Assembly (NCBI RefSeq): GCF_012584515.1
Contig: NZ_CP051461.1
Location: 3,219,501-3,283,500 of the forward strand
Source: Polaromonas vacuolata
GTDB taxonomy: Bacteria; Pseudomonadota; Gammaproteobacteria; Burkholderiales; Burkholderiaceae_C
Direction: 5' to 3'
DNA: 64,000 bases
Every line of letters starts with the position of its first letter. Position 1 is the stretch's first letter. The notes beneath the pieces were generated by a model that ran no database searches, was not told the origin of the DNA, and was given only the letters and a program-made list of their open reading frames with translations. This document shows, piece by piece, positions 28,751 through 37,173 of the stretch. The translations under genes and the position numbers were made by a program.

Positions 28751-29404
28751 ATGACGGAAATTTGCACGATGACAAAAAAGCATATTTTTTATATAAGCAC
28801 CATTTTTTTAGTCCTATTTTCAGGAGAACTCGCCATGGCAACTGAAGAGCCCTCATTCACCGCCAGCTTGAAAGAAAGTGACTTTGAAGTGCGCAGCTAC
28901 CCCGCGCTGTTAGCCGCGCAAGTGAGCGTGACCGGTACGCGTGATGAAGCCTCAAGTGCCGGATTTAAATTGCTCGCCGGTTATATTTTTGGCGCCAACA
29001 CAAGCCGTCAAAAGCTAGACATGACAGCGCCAGTCGTGCAATCAAAATCAACTAGCCAAACCATTGCCATGACCGCGCCGGTCACACAAATAGCTGTCCC
29101 AAATAGCGCCAACGTTTGGACGGTTAGGTTCACCATGCCAGCGGGTTTCACCTTGGCTACATTACCAATCCCAAATGACGACAAAGTGCAACTGCTGGAG
29201 CTGCCGCCAGCACGTTATGCAGTCGTCACATTTTCCGGTTTGGCGCATGAGGACGATGTCGCTGAAAAAACCTCCGAACTGACCACCTACATGACTAAAC
29301 ACGCTTTGCAAGCAGCCGGCCCGCCGGCACTGGCACGCTACAACCCGCCGTGGACGCCTTGGTTTATGCGGCGTAATGAAGTCCAGATTGCGCTGGCGCC
29401 TTGA
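28751..29404 (+). CDS. SOUL-family heme-binding-like protein
   Basis: About 211-217 residues of the SOUL/HBP family. An N-terminal export signal (HIFYISTIFLVLFSGELAMA) precedes FEVRSYPALLAAQVSV, then GYIFGANTSRQKLDMTAPVV and repeated MTAPV motifs, and MPAGFTLATLPIPND: the regular SOUL pattern. The family binds tetrapyrroles in eukaryotes; the bacterial role is unknown. ATGs at 28751 and 28769 both give a signal peptide. A further ATG at 28835 has a better ribosome site (AGGAG, 8-base spacing) and would give a cytoplasmic form without the signal. Confidence 0.85.
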   Translation: MTEICTMTKKHIFYISTIFLVLFSGELAMATEEPSFTASLKESDFEVRSYPALLAAQVSVTGTRDEASSAGFKLLAGYIFGANTSRQKLDMTAPVVQSKSTSQTIAMTAPVTQIAVPNSANVWTVRFTMPAGFTLATLPIPNDDKVQLLELPPARYAVVTFSGLAHEDDVAEKTSELTTYMTKHALQAAGPPALARYNPPWTPWFMRRNEVQIALAP

Positions 29405-29597
29405 AGGGGTGGGGCGACGTTGGTCGATCAGCTAAGCAAGCGCGTTCGCTGGCCCCGCTTAAAAGCTGCAGCCAAGTACTGCAGAATAAGCAGCCATTTA
29501 GACAGAAATTAAAAAGGTAGCTGATTAACCCCAATAGGGAACGTACTCTGCAAACTTCTTGCCACTGCCGACGTCCTTGCGCTTAATTCGCCCAGCC
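29405..29597. other. Non-coding left edge of the accessory island
   Basis: About 190 bases with no credible gene. No tRNA was recognised that would serve as an integration target for the recombinase remnant that follows. Confidence 0.4.
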
Positions 29598-29705
29598 TTT
29601 GCAGCACCCAATGCCGAGCGCAACTTGTACAAGGTGCAAATGCTGCTGGGCCAACACGATCCGAAGGTGACGATGTACTACGCGCACTTGTTGCCGGGGC
29701 ATTAA
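29598..29705 (+). pseudogene. C-terminal remnant of a tyrosine recombinase (phage integrase family)
   Basis: The plus strand reads NLYKVQMLLGQHDPKV then TMYYAHLLPGH before TAA at 29703-29705. LGQHDPKVTMYYAHL is the family's C-terminal box, with the catalytic His (LGH region, here LGQH) and the nucleophile Tyr context. Only about 35 codons remain; the rest of the gene is gone. It sits at the left edge of the accessory island, suggesting the island came in by site-specific integration. Confidence 0.7.
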
Positions 29706-29746
29706 TCGAGGCGGCGAATGTTGTAGGAAATTTGGTGGGGTTATCG

Positions 29747-30601
29747 TTACGCAGGCAATTCGCCGAAAGCTAAAAATGGCTCAGGAGGATCTTGGCGCAA
29801 ACTGATGTATTGGGCACGCCATTGATCGACCTTTCGCAGGTCAGACAACGGAAAGAAAGTATCTGCCACTGCTTCACAAGTTTCTAAAGCAATTTCCGTC
29901 GCTAACGCGGGATCGCCGTAGGCTGCCTTGAAAACTCCCCGAATCTCGCAGACTCCTTCTTCAGCGGCCAATCTCGCCGGCTGGCCACCTTCACTGGCAT
30001 CATAGACAACGGTGACCTTCAGGTCGTAAGGTGTTCCGTTTGTGAGTTCAGCAGCACGGTTTTCGCCCAAGTCAAAAAACACCCCGATCAAATGAGCGCT
30101 GATCTTTTCAAGCGCTTTGCCAAGTTGATCTTCAACGGTTTGCTTTTTACTGACTGTTTTCCGTAGATGCGCTTCGAAAGCGTTCGGAAATGCGGGGCGA
30201 GCATACCGCGCAGCCAGCCATTGTTTGAGAGCTCGCTTCTCGTCGTCAGGAAGCACCCAAGCACTGTCTGGCTTGGCGCGTCCTGCAAGAAACTGTTTGG
30301 AGATAGTTTGCTTGGGCGTTATTTGCAGTTCAAGAAACTGCTGGGCGCCACCTGACGTGTTGAACGCCAAGTGCAGACGCCGAATATTGCGAGCGCGAGC
30401 ATACTGCTTGTCTTTTTTGTCGACCACATCCCCAACCATTACCTCGAGTTTCGCCTCTTTGTCATTCGATAAATCACAGTCGTGCGTGATGACGATGGCC
30501 CGTTTAAGACTCGAAGATGCCTCATCGAATAAGCTGGCCGCGATGGCCTCAGCTTGGGCTATTACGCTGCCCTGCCTCCAAAGCGTTGCACGTCCGAGCA
30601 T
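29747..30601 (-). CDS. Protein of unknown family, third gene of the accessory operon
   Basis: A 284-residue protein I do not recognise. Visible features: an early conserved-looking ITHDCDLSND segment (about residues 38-47), a later NIRRLHLAFN, a basic helical centre (DDEKRALKQWLAARYARPAFP), and a C-terminal helix-rich part. There is no signal peptide or membrane helix, so it should be cytoplasmic. The acidic HDCDLSND followed by a Glu/Val-rich strand could be a metal or nucleotide site, but this is a guess. An AAGGGA about 6 bases before the ATG supports the start, which lies 9 bp after the HTH gene stop; the two are surely co-transcribed. Confidence 0.75.
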   Translation of the reverse strand: MLGRATLWRQGSVIAQAEAIAASLFDEASSSLKRAIVITHDCDLSNDKEAKLEVMVGDVVDKKDKQYARARNIRRLHLAFNTSGGAQQFLELQITPKQTISKQFLAGRAKPDSAWVLPDDEKRALKQWLAARYARPAFPNAFEAHLRKTVSKKQTVEDQLGKALEKISAHLIGVFFDLGENRAAELTNGTPYDLKVTVVYDASEGGQPARLAAEEGVCEIRGVFKAAYGDPALATEIALETCEAVADTFFPLSDLRKVDQWRAQYISLRQDPPEPFLAFGELPA

Positions 30602-30610
30602 AGTTTTCCC

Positions 30611-31237
30611 TTATACATCTTCGCGCGAAGCGGGGATCGATTGAGAGGCCAGCCAGTCCGAGGTCGACTTTGCCTTCGATTTGGCAAGACCTGATCTCTC
30701 GTAGGCAAGGTCCATGCGACGAGACTCAGAAATCAACACATCCACGGCCGCGCACCAATCATCTCTGGCCTTCACGATGTCCAAGAGAGAACGACCACCA
30801 AAGGTCTTCATTTTCAGAAGGCTGCCAGCACGGGCAACGCCAGCCTCTTTGAAAGAATCTGCGATGTAACTTAAGGCCTGAATACGATAAAGTTTTTCAG
30901 GCTCTGGTTTTGAATCGTTCGACAGCCACTTGTAAATAGCTTGTCTCGAAACATCAAAGACCGATGCCAAATCTGAAACAGCAGGATTCAGTACCGTACG
31001 AATATTCTCCAGATGCTCAAGAGGAGTGCGAACGTCAACACGCTCAGCATAATTATCAGAAGGTGCGCATGTCTCCTGGATGAACGGAACCCGGTGTTTA
31101 AGGTAAGGCAGCCAAGTGTCCGAGCGATCCATTCCGTAAGCGCTGCCGGTCCCCACCAACATCACCACAAAAGCGGTCTGTACGGCGCTGCGCAAAGGTT
31201 GTAGCGGATTTACACCTACGGGGTAATTTGCATACAT
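30611..31237 (-). CDS. HTH protein with an N-terminal hydrophobic helix, second gene of the accessory operon
   Basis: A 208-residue protein. Residues about 95-120 (VSDLASVFDVSRQAIYKWLS) form a Cro/C1-type helix-turn-helix, followed by a helical C-terminus. Unusually, residues about 17-36 (SAVQTAFVVMLVGTGSAYG) are hydrophobic enough for a membrane or signal helix. The start is well fixed: GGGAGA lies 6 bases before the ATG. It follows the TIGR04255-like gene by 16 bp and precedes the unknown gene by 9 bp. It could be a membrane-tethered regulator of the operon; this is inference. Confidence 0.75.
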   Translation of the reverse strand: MYANYPVGVNPLQPLRSAVQTAFVVMLVGTGSAYGMDRSDTWLPYLKHRVPFIQETCAPSDNYAERVDVRTPLEHLENIRTVLNPAVSDLASVFDVSRQAIYKWLSNDSKPEPEKLYRIQALSYIADSFKEAGVARAGSLLKMKTFGGRSLLDIVKARDDWCAAVDVLISESRRMDLAYERSGLAKSKAKSTSDWLASQSIPASREDV

Positions 31238-31253
31238 TTCTAATCTCCCTTAA

Positions 31254-32048
31254 TCAGCGCCAAACTTCTTCGGCATGAGGCGTAATTGTCGCTTCGAAAG
31301 ACTGCTTAATTCCCGCGTGTAGCGACGCCATCTGTTGTTTGATCTGTTCAAAATCAATAGGCATTGTGCCTTCGACGAAATGATCGGCATCCATCACGGC
31401 GTGGGAGGCTACATCGTTTATCTGAAAGCGAGACATAGGCTGCAGTCCATGAGGAATCAGATCTGGCGGATAGCCCAAGAGAGCTGTTGCACAATATATA
31501 CGCGCAACCAAAGTCCCGGATTTCACCAGTGGTCCCGTTTCCGTTTCAAATACTGATTCGCTCATCGAGTAGCGCTGCTTCGCACCGAACGATACCCCTT
31601 GTAGGCCACCTGCCAAATACTGCGACACGGTCTCACCTTCGCCGGGGATCACTGCATCAAGGTAGCGCAGTCCCAAACGCGCAATGTGCTCTAAAGAAAC
31701 AACCTTATGAACAGCTTGTAGTCCTTGCACTAGTTCCGGCAAGAACTCATTTCGAGTTTCGTAATGCGTTGTGTGGAAAGCAAGAGAGGATGAACTCAAA
31801 ATAAAACCAGCAGTCCTATCGGACTTTGAAATTATCCAATTGGTCACCTGCATTAATTCGGGCTTAGTCGGCACTTGTCCTGCAAACCCCGCGAATTGCA
31901 ACTGCGTAATTTCTTGCGATTCGAAAAGGGTATATCCCTCGCGACGCAGAATGTCTTGAATTTCATCGACGTACTTTGCCATGGCGGCAACAGGATTGAA
32001 CTGCGCTTGAGCTAGGGCGTAGTAAACAGGCGCTTTGGTCATTTTCAC
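31254..32048 (-). CDS. TIGR04255-like protein, first gene of the accessory operon
   Basis: A 264-residue protein resembling the sporadically distributed TIGR04255 family: APVYYALAQAQFNPVAAMAKYVDEIQ at the N-terminus (in pieces), then GFILSSSSLAFHTTHYETRNEF and LEHIARLGLRYLDAVIPGE. The family has no firmly known function and occurs patchily, often in islands. AGGAG lies 7 bases before a GTG at 32048, which fits better than the ATG two codons later. It heads a compact three-gene operon, which starts after three copies of a GGTTGWCA motif. Confidence 0.78.
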   Translation of the reverse strand: MKMTKAPVYYALAQAQFNPVAAMAKYVDEIQDILRREGYTLFESQEITQLQFAGFAGQVPTKPELMQVTNWIISKSDRTAGFILSSSSLAFHTTHYETRNEFLPELVQGLQAVHKVVSLEHIARLGLRYLDAVIPGEGETVSQYLAGGLQGVSFGAKQRYSMSESVFETETGPLVKSGTLVARIYCATALLGYPPDLIPHGLQPMSRFQINDVASHAVMDADHFVEGTMPIDFEQIKQQMASLHAGIKQSFEATITPHAEEVWR

Positions 32049-32090
32049 GCGTTCTCTCCTTTGGTTAATCGCTTAGCAAGTCATCGCCCC

Positions 32091-32129
32091 GGTTGTCACA
32101 GGGGTTGTCAGTTTACATTATGGTTGACA
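32091..32129. promoter_or_regulatory. Three GGTTGWCA repeats upstream of the accessory operon
   Basis: GGTTGTCA occurs at 32091-32098 and 32103-32110, and GGTTGACA at 32122-32129, all in the same orientation and 43-81 bp before the first start codon. They are candidate binding sites for the operon's own HTH protein. No clear promoter was fixed. Confidence 0.4.
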
Positions 32130-32430
32130 CCGCATCAAGGGAAATCGTTTGTTGACTCAGCGACTTCGCTGGCGTTGGTCGCGCATCCCGGCTTGGGCCA
32201 GCCGCCCAGTGTCTGCCGTGATGCCGTCGTTAGTCGGCCACCCCCGTCAGCAGGGTGATTCACATAGCGGCCTTCGCCGGAATGGCCAGACTACAAGCAT
32301 GACCAGAGCATGTGTGCGATTTAACTCTCTTAACAAACACGCTTCTGAAATTTGTATAGAACGCGCGCACTTTGAACTGCGACATGTGCATAGTCGGAGA
32401 TAGCTCGGTGTAAGTGAGACGAGAGCTGTT

Positions 32431-32538
32431 TTAAGACAGTCGGGCTTTCCAGTCCAACTCATTAACCTCGTGCGCCACAGGCACCAAGCTCTCGAGCAAG
32501 CTTCGCGACGCATCAGGAATCCAGTATTTTGTAGCCAT
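32431..32538 (-). pseudogene. 5' remnant of an AlbA_2-type ATP-binding protein gene
   Basis: From ATG at 32538 to TAA at 32431 the minus strand encodes 35 residues: MATKYWIPDASRSLLESL, then VPVAHEVNELDWKARLS. The pattern leading to ELDWKARLS is the usual N-terminus of DNA-binding AlbA_2/Schlafen-like ATP-binding proteins, which continue with NKERLAHHL-type sequence. Here it stops before the domain core, so it is read as a truncated remnant. Confidence 0.55.
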
Positions 32539-33184
32539 GTGAAAGCAAGTACTTGATTTGTATAGGTTTTTATTAATTTTCCGGATTCACGTGTGATAAG
32601 ACTTTAATCACTACGCAAGCTCGGCCAGGTGATGGTAAGTGTCTGATCGAGCAAGCAAGATACCTATTTTTTATTATCAAAAGCGATAAATCAGAATTAA
32701 TCGTCACGACTTCTGTGGTTTAGAAAAGCTTTCGCCGTAAAACGCAACAAGCAGATCAAATAGGGCAAGCACCTTGAACGCCATCAACATCGCTGTGTTT
32801 AGCAAACATGGGTTTTAAGAAGCTTCAGAAACCGCTGCGCTTGGCTGCAGTTTTGCGGCTGGACCAAGGATTTCGTTGGCGCTGAAAACTACCAAGGAAA
32901 GAGCTGCTGTGCTTTTCCCAGACAGTCCACAGTAGCAAGTTAAAAAGGTAGAAAAGTAGAAAAGTAGAAAGCAAAGCTCAAGACTTACCGCAACATAGCG
33001 CAATCCATAAAGCGCAGAAAACCCTGCCACTCGTCGGCGAAGATTTTCACCGTTTTAAACTTTAATGGCGCTTTGATTCGGGCCTCGGCACAAAATTTTC
33101 AGCGCGGTAGTAGCGTCTTTGTGCAGAACCCTTATTTACAAATTTAATCGCACAAAAAACCAGCTTGCGCAACTAAAAAATCCC
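32539..33184. other. AT-rich non-coding right part of the accessory island
   Basis: About 645 bases between the AlbA_2 remnant and glmS without a credible coding frame. Apart from the short tandem repeat at 32949-32972 nothing was recognised. Confidence 0.45.
32949..32972 (+). repeat. Three tandem GTAGAAAA units
   Basis: Two exact GTAGAAAA units and a third ending in G lie head to tail at 32949-32972 in the AT-rich non-coding region upstream of the glmS 3' end. Function unknown. Confidence 0.5.
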
Positions 33185-35062
33185 TCACTCCACCGTCACA
33201 CTCTTAGCCAAATTACGCGGCTTATCGACGTCGGTTCCGCGTGCTAAGGCGGTGTGGTAGGCCAGCAATTGCAGCGGCACTACGTGTAGCAGCGGGCTCA
33301 AATCACCGTAATTTTCTGGCATGCGAATCACATGTATACCTTCGCCGCTGGCGATGCGGGTATCGGCGTCGGCCAGCACATAGAGCACTCCGCCGCGGGC
33401 GCGCACTTCTTGCATATTGCTTTTTAATTTTTCTAGCAAGCTGTCGTTGGGTGCGACTGTGACGACTGGCATGGCGCTGGTGACCAGCGCTAGCGGTCCG
33501 TGTTTTAGCTCGCCGGCGGCGTAGGCTTCGGCGTGGATGTAGGTGATTTCTTTGAGCTTTAATGCGCCTTCTTGCGCAATTGGGAAATGCAAACCGCGGC
33601 CTAAGAAAAGCGCGTTTTCCATTTTTGCAAAATCTTCCGCCCAGCTGATGATTTGCGGCTCTAGTGCCAACACCGCTTGCAATGCAGCAGGCAGGTGGCG
33701 CATGGCTTTGAGATGAGCGGCTTCATCGGCGTCGGTGAGTTTTCCGCGCGATTGGGCCAGTGCTAGCGTGAGCAAAAATAAGCCGGCCAATTGGGTCGTG
33801 AAAGCCTTGGTTGAGGCCACACCAATTTCAACACCGGCTCTGGTGACGTAGGCCAATTTGCATTCGCGCACCATGGCGGAGGTGGCGACGTTGCAAATCG
33901 TCAGTGTCTGCTGCATGCCTTGGCTTTGGGCGTGACGCAGCGCAGCCAAGGTGTCGGCGGTCTCGCCGCTTTGGGTAATGGTCACGACCAAGGTGCGGGG
34001 ATTGGGCACTGAGGTGCGGTAGCGGTATTCGCTGGCGACTTCGACTTGCGTGGGTATGCCGGCAATCGACTCCAACCAGTACTTGGCGGTGCAGCCGCTG
34101 TAGTAGCTGGTGCCGCAAGCCAGAATCAATACCGAGTCAATCTCTTTAAACACCCGGTGGGCGCCATCGCCAAACAGCTCTGGCACTATGCCGACCACGC
34201 CTTCTAGCGTGTCGGCAATCGCGCGCGGTTGCTCAAAAATTTCTTTTTGCATGTAGTGACGATACGGGCCAAGTTCGGCGGCACCGCTGTGTGCGTTAAC
34301 GGTTTTAACCTCGCGCTCTACGCTCTTGTGATCACGGTCTATGACCCAGTATTTGCCCAATTGCAAATCCACCAAATCGCCTTCTTCAAGATAAACAATT
34401 TGATCGGTTACACCGGCCAATGCCATGGCATCGCTGGCGATAAAGTTTTCTGCATGGCTTTTACCAACGCCCAAGATTAAAGGTGAGCCGGCACGCGCGC
34501 CGACGACGCGCTGCGGCTCGTCTTTGCAAAACGCAGCAATCGCGTAAGCGCCGTGAAGCTGTGCGGTAGTGGCCTTGAGGGCTTCAAAAATATCGCCGTC
34601 GTACAGACTGTCCATCAAGTGGACTATGACTTCGGTATCGGTTTGGCTGGTGAACTCGTAACCCTTGGCTTCTAGGCTTGCGCGCAGCTCTTCGTGGTTT
34701 TCTATGATGCCGTTATGCACCAGCGCTATCTTGCCGGGACGGGCAACACCGGCAGTCTCAGGGCCCCGGCCCCAACTGAAATGCGGATGCGCGTTGTGCA
34801 CCGCTGGCGCGCCGTGGGTGGCCCAGCGGGTGTGGGCGATGCCGGTGCCGCCTTGGATGTTGTCGCTGCTGACTTGGTTCTGCAACTCAGCCACTCGTGA
34901 GGTGCTGCGGGCGCGCTGCAAGCCGCTGTGCGCTGCATCTTTACCTTGGGCATAGACGGCTACGCCGCAGGAGTCATAACCACGGTATTCGAGTCGTTGC
35001 AGACCTTGAACCAAAATAGGAACGATGTTTTGGGAAGAAACCGCCGCAACAATACCGCACAT
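33185..35062 (-). CDS. glmS: Glutamine-fructose-6-phosphate aminotransferase (isomerising)
   Basis: A 625-residue GlmS, which makes glucosamine-6-phosphate for peptidoglycan and LPS. The N-terminal glutaminase begins [11 protein letters not shown], with C2 as nucleophile after Met removal, and RWATHGAP and [12 protein letters not shown] follow. Two SIS isomerase domains ([40 protein letters not shown]) and the C-terminal [12 protein letters not shown] are complete. It faces lrp and is near glmU, which acts later in the same UDP-GlcNAc pathway. No glmS ribozyme is expected in this group and none was seen. Confidence 0.97.
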   Translation of the reverse strand: MCGIVAAVSSQNIVPILVQGLQRLEYRGYDSCGVAVYAQGKDAAHSGLQRARSTSRVAELQNQVSSDNIQGGTGIAHTRWATHGAPAVHNAHPHFSWGRGPETAGVARPGKIALVHNGIIENHEELRASLEAKGYEFTSQTDTEVIVHLMDSLYDGDIFEALKATTAQLHGAYAIAAFCKDEPQRVVGARAGSPLILGVGKSHAENFIASDAMALAGVTDQIVYLEEGDLVDLQLGKYWVIDRDHKSVEREVKTVNAHSGAAELGPYRHYMQKEIFEQPRAIADTLEGVVGIVPELFGDGAHRVFKEIDSVLILACGTSYYSGCTAKYWLESIAGIPTQVEVASEYRYRTSVPNPRTLVVTITQSGETADTLAALRHAQSQGMQQTLTICNVATSAMVRECKLAYVTRAGVEIGVASTKAFTTQLAGLFLLTLALAQSRGKLTDADEAAHLKAMRHLPAALQAVLALEPQIISWAEDFAKMENALFLGRGLHFPIAQEGALKLKEITYIHAEAYAAGELKHGPLALVTSAMPVVTVAPNDSLLEKLKSNMQEVRARGGVLYVLADADTRIASGEGIHVIRMPENYGDLSPLLHVVPLQLLAYHTALARGTDVDKPRNLAKSVTVE

Positions 35063-35144
35063 AAAAATTACTCCTGAACTAAAAAATCAAGAATCCAATA
35101 CTAGGCGCTTTGTATTTTTTTATCTGATTAATTTTTTCTACTTA

Positions 35145-35161
35145 TTGAAATTTAATTTCAA
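35145..35161. promoter_or_regulatory. Palindrome in the glmS-lrp intergenic region
   Basis: TTGAAATTTAATTTCAA is a perfect inverted repeat (7-bp arms, TTA centre), 43 bp before the lrp ATG and 83 bp from the glmS start. It has the AT-rich dyad character of Lrp/AsnC sites. Confidence 0.4.
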
Positions 35162-35184
35162 AAAAATAGCTATATGGTTTTTTA

Positions 35185-35209
35185 TTCCATAAAATAATTT
35201 TTTATGGAA
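35185..35209. promoter_or_regulatory. Perfect palindrome covering the lrp start codon
   Basis: TTCCATAAAA and TTTTATGGAA form perfect 10-bp arms around TAATT; the right arm contains the lrp ATG (35204-35206). As DNA it is a good candidate for an autoregulatory Lrp operator. As RNA it could hide the start codon. There is no Shine-Dalgarno sequence in the leader. Confidence 0.5.
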
Positions 35210-35719
35210 CAAAATAACAATACAAACACGGTAAATCTAGACAGCATTGATCTGCATTTGCTCCAGGCGCTGCAAACTGATGCGTCGCTCAGCAATCAAG
35301 CGCTGGCCGAACGCGTGCATGTCTCGCCGCCCACCTGCTTGCGCCGCGTCAAGCGCCTGCACGAGGCGGGATTGATAGAGCGGCAAATCGCGCTACTCAG
35401 CCCCGACAAGCTAGCCGCCGTGCTCGGCCATGGGCTGACTGCAATTGTTGAGATCACGCTGGATAAACAGACCGAGGAGCAGCAGCAATACTTTGAACTC
35501 CGCGTCGTCGCCGACAGCGCCGTGCAGCAGTGCTACCGCACCTCGCCCGGGCCAGACTTTGTGCTGCTGGTGCAGGTGGCCGACATGCCGGCCTACTTAG
35601 CATTGGCACAGCGGCTTTTTACCGCAAACGCCAATGTGCGCAATGTGAAAGCTTTTTTTAGCCTCAAGAGAGCCAAGTTCATGCCCAGTGTTTTACTCGG
35701 CATGGATAAGAACTATTAA
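35204..35719 (+). CDS. Lrp/AsnC-family transcriptional regulator
   Basis: A 171-residue Lrp-type regulator: a winged helix at about residues 15-65 (LLQALQTDASLSNQALAERV, then SPPTCLRRVKRLHEAGLI) and a RAM effector domain with GHGLTAIVEITL and GPDFVLLVQVADM. Such proteins bind amino acids and control nearby or distant amino acid genes. It is divergent from glmS. Its start codon lies inside a perfect palindrome, and a second palindrome is upstream, suggesting auto-repression. The effector is unknown. Confidence 0.9.
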   Translation: MEQNNNTNTVNLDSIDLHLLQALQTDASLSNQALAERVHVSPPTCLRRVKRLHEAGLIERQIALLSPDKLAAVLGHGLTAIVEITLDKQTEEQQQYFELRVVADSAVQQCYRTSPGPDFVLLVQVADMPAYLALAQRLFTANANVRNVKAFFSLKRAKFMPSVLLGMDKNY

Positions 35720-35736
35720 AGACTAGTCCAGACTAT

Positions 35737-37173
35737 TTAAGCGCCAGACTTAAGATTTTTCTGCGGCCGCTGCCAGCCCGCCAGACTGATTTGCTTGGCG
35801 CGCACCACGCTGAGCGAATCTTCGGGTGTGCTTTTAGTAATCGTCGAGCCAGCACCCACCGTGCCGCCCTGGCCAATCGTCACCGGCGCAACCAACACGC
35901 TGTTGCTGCCGATATGCACATCGTCGCCAATCACGGTGCGGTGTTTGTTCGCACCATCGTAGTTGGCCGTGATGCTGCCGGCGCCTATATTGACCCGCTC
36001 GCCGACAGTTGCATCGCCCAAATAGGCCAGATGATTGGCTTTTGCGCCCTTGGCCAAAATAGAGTTTTTAACCTCCACAAAATTGCCGATATGCACCTCA
36101 GCGCCCAATTGCGCACCGGGTCTGAGCCGCGCAAAGGGGCCAATTAGCGAACCTTCGCCGACGCTCACACCCAGCGTTTCGCCGTCAATATGGGTAAAGG
36201 GATGTATCACCACGCCCTCACCAATACTGCAATTAGCCATCACGCAGTTAGCGCCCACTCGCACGCCATCAGCCAATTTGACTGCGCCTTCAAATACGCA
36301 ATTGACATCTATCTCAACATCTTGGCCACAGCTCAAGCTGCCGCGCAGGTCAAACCTGGCCGGATCGGCCAAGCGCACGCCCTGCTCCATCAGGCGCAAG
36401 GCTTGGCGCTGCTGAAAAGCGCGTTCCAGTTCGGCCAGTTGCACCGGGCTGTTCACGCCAGCGACTTGCACCGCGTCATCAATCTGGTGCGCCACCACCG
36501 CTACGCCGTCTTCGGCGGCGAACTTGACGATCTCGGTGAGGTAATACTCTTTTTGGGCATTGTTGTTGCCCAAGCGTGCCAACCATTGGCGCAGAAAACG
36601 CGTCGGCACGGCCATGATGCCGCTGTAGATTTCTTGAATCTTGCGCTGCTCGGCGTTGGCATCTTTTTGCTCGACGATGGCACTGACTTGGCTGGAGGGC
36701 TGATCGCCAGCGCGCACAATCCGGCCGTAACCGGCGGGGTTGTCCATTTTCAAGGTCAGTAAAGCCAAGCGCTGACCATCGCACTCGGCCAGCAAGGCCA
36801 TCAAAGTATCGGTCTGTGTCAAGGGCACATCGCCACTCAGCACCAAGGTCACACCGTCATCGGATAATTGCGGCAAAGCCTGCAGCACCGCGTGTCCCGT
36901 GCCTAGTTGCGGCTCTTGGCGGGCGAACTTAATGTCCATTGCCACGTCAGATACGATTGGGCTGGCCACTAACGCTGCGCAAGCGGTTTCCACGATTTCT
37001 GCCTGATGGCCGGTAATCACCACCACCCGACGCGCAGCAAGACTGGCGGCGCAGTCCAGTACATGCCCGAGCAAAGCGCGACCGCCTAAACGGTGCAACA
37101 CTTTGGGCAATTTACTTTTCATCCGTGTGCCTTTGCCTGCGGCCATGATGACGACTTCGATTGGGCTTGCCAT
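35737..37173 (-). CDS. glmU: Bifunctional N-acetylglucosamine-1-phosphate uridyltransferase / glucosamine-1-phosphate acetyltransferase
   Basis: A 478-residue GlmU, which acetylates glucosamine-1-P and couples it to UTP to give UDP-GlcNAc. The uridyltransferase part begins VVIMAAGKGTRMKSKLPKV and has LSGDVPL and EQKDAN. The C-terminal left-handed beta-helix has hexapeptide repeats and the acetyltransferase loop ANHLAYLGDATVG. The frame is open upstream, but the ATG at 37173 is placed right before the conserved start and has AGGA at 7-base spacing. It shares a CATG with the divergent DUF6279 gene. Confidence 0.96.
   Translation of the reverse strand: MASPIEVVIMAAGKGTRMKSKLPKVLHRLGGRALLGHVLDCAASLAARRVVVITGHQAEIVETACAALVASPIVSDVAMDIKFARQEPQLGTGHAVLQALPQLSDDGVTLVLSGDVPLTQTDTLMALLAECDGQRLALLTLKMDNPAGYGRIVRAGDQPSSQVSAIVEQKDANAEQRKIQEIYSGIMAVPTRFLRQWLARLGNNNAQKEYYLTEIVKFAAEDGVAVVAHQIDDAVQVAGVNSPVQLAELERAFQQRQALRLMEQGVRLADPARFDLRGSLSCGQDVEIDVNCVFEGAVKLADGVRVGANCVMANCSIGEGVVIHPFTHIDGETLGVSVGEGSLIGPFARLRPGAQLGAEVHIGNFVEVKNSILAKGAKANHLAYLGDATVGERVNIGAGSITANYDGANKHRTVIGDDVHIGSNSVLVAPVTIGQGGTVGAGSTITKSTPEDSLSVVRAKQISLAGWQRPQKNLKSGA

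Noticed and set aside
29405..29600. A tRNA gene as integration site next to the recombinase remnant
   Set aside because: No cloverleaf or T-loop consensus was seen.
32247..32513. Minus-strand 88-codon frame near the AlbA_2 remnant
   Set aside because: It overlaps the AlbA_2 remnant in another frame and shows only Arg/Leu/Cys-rich composition. A possible old transposase relic could not be supported.
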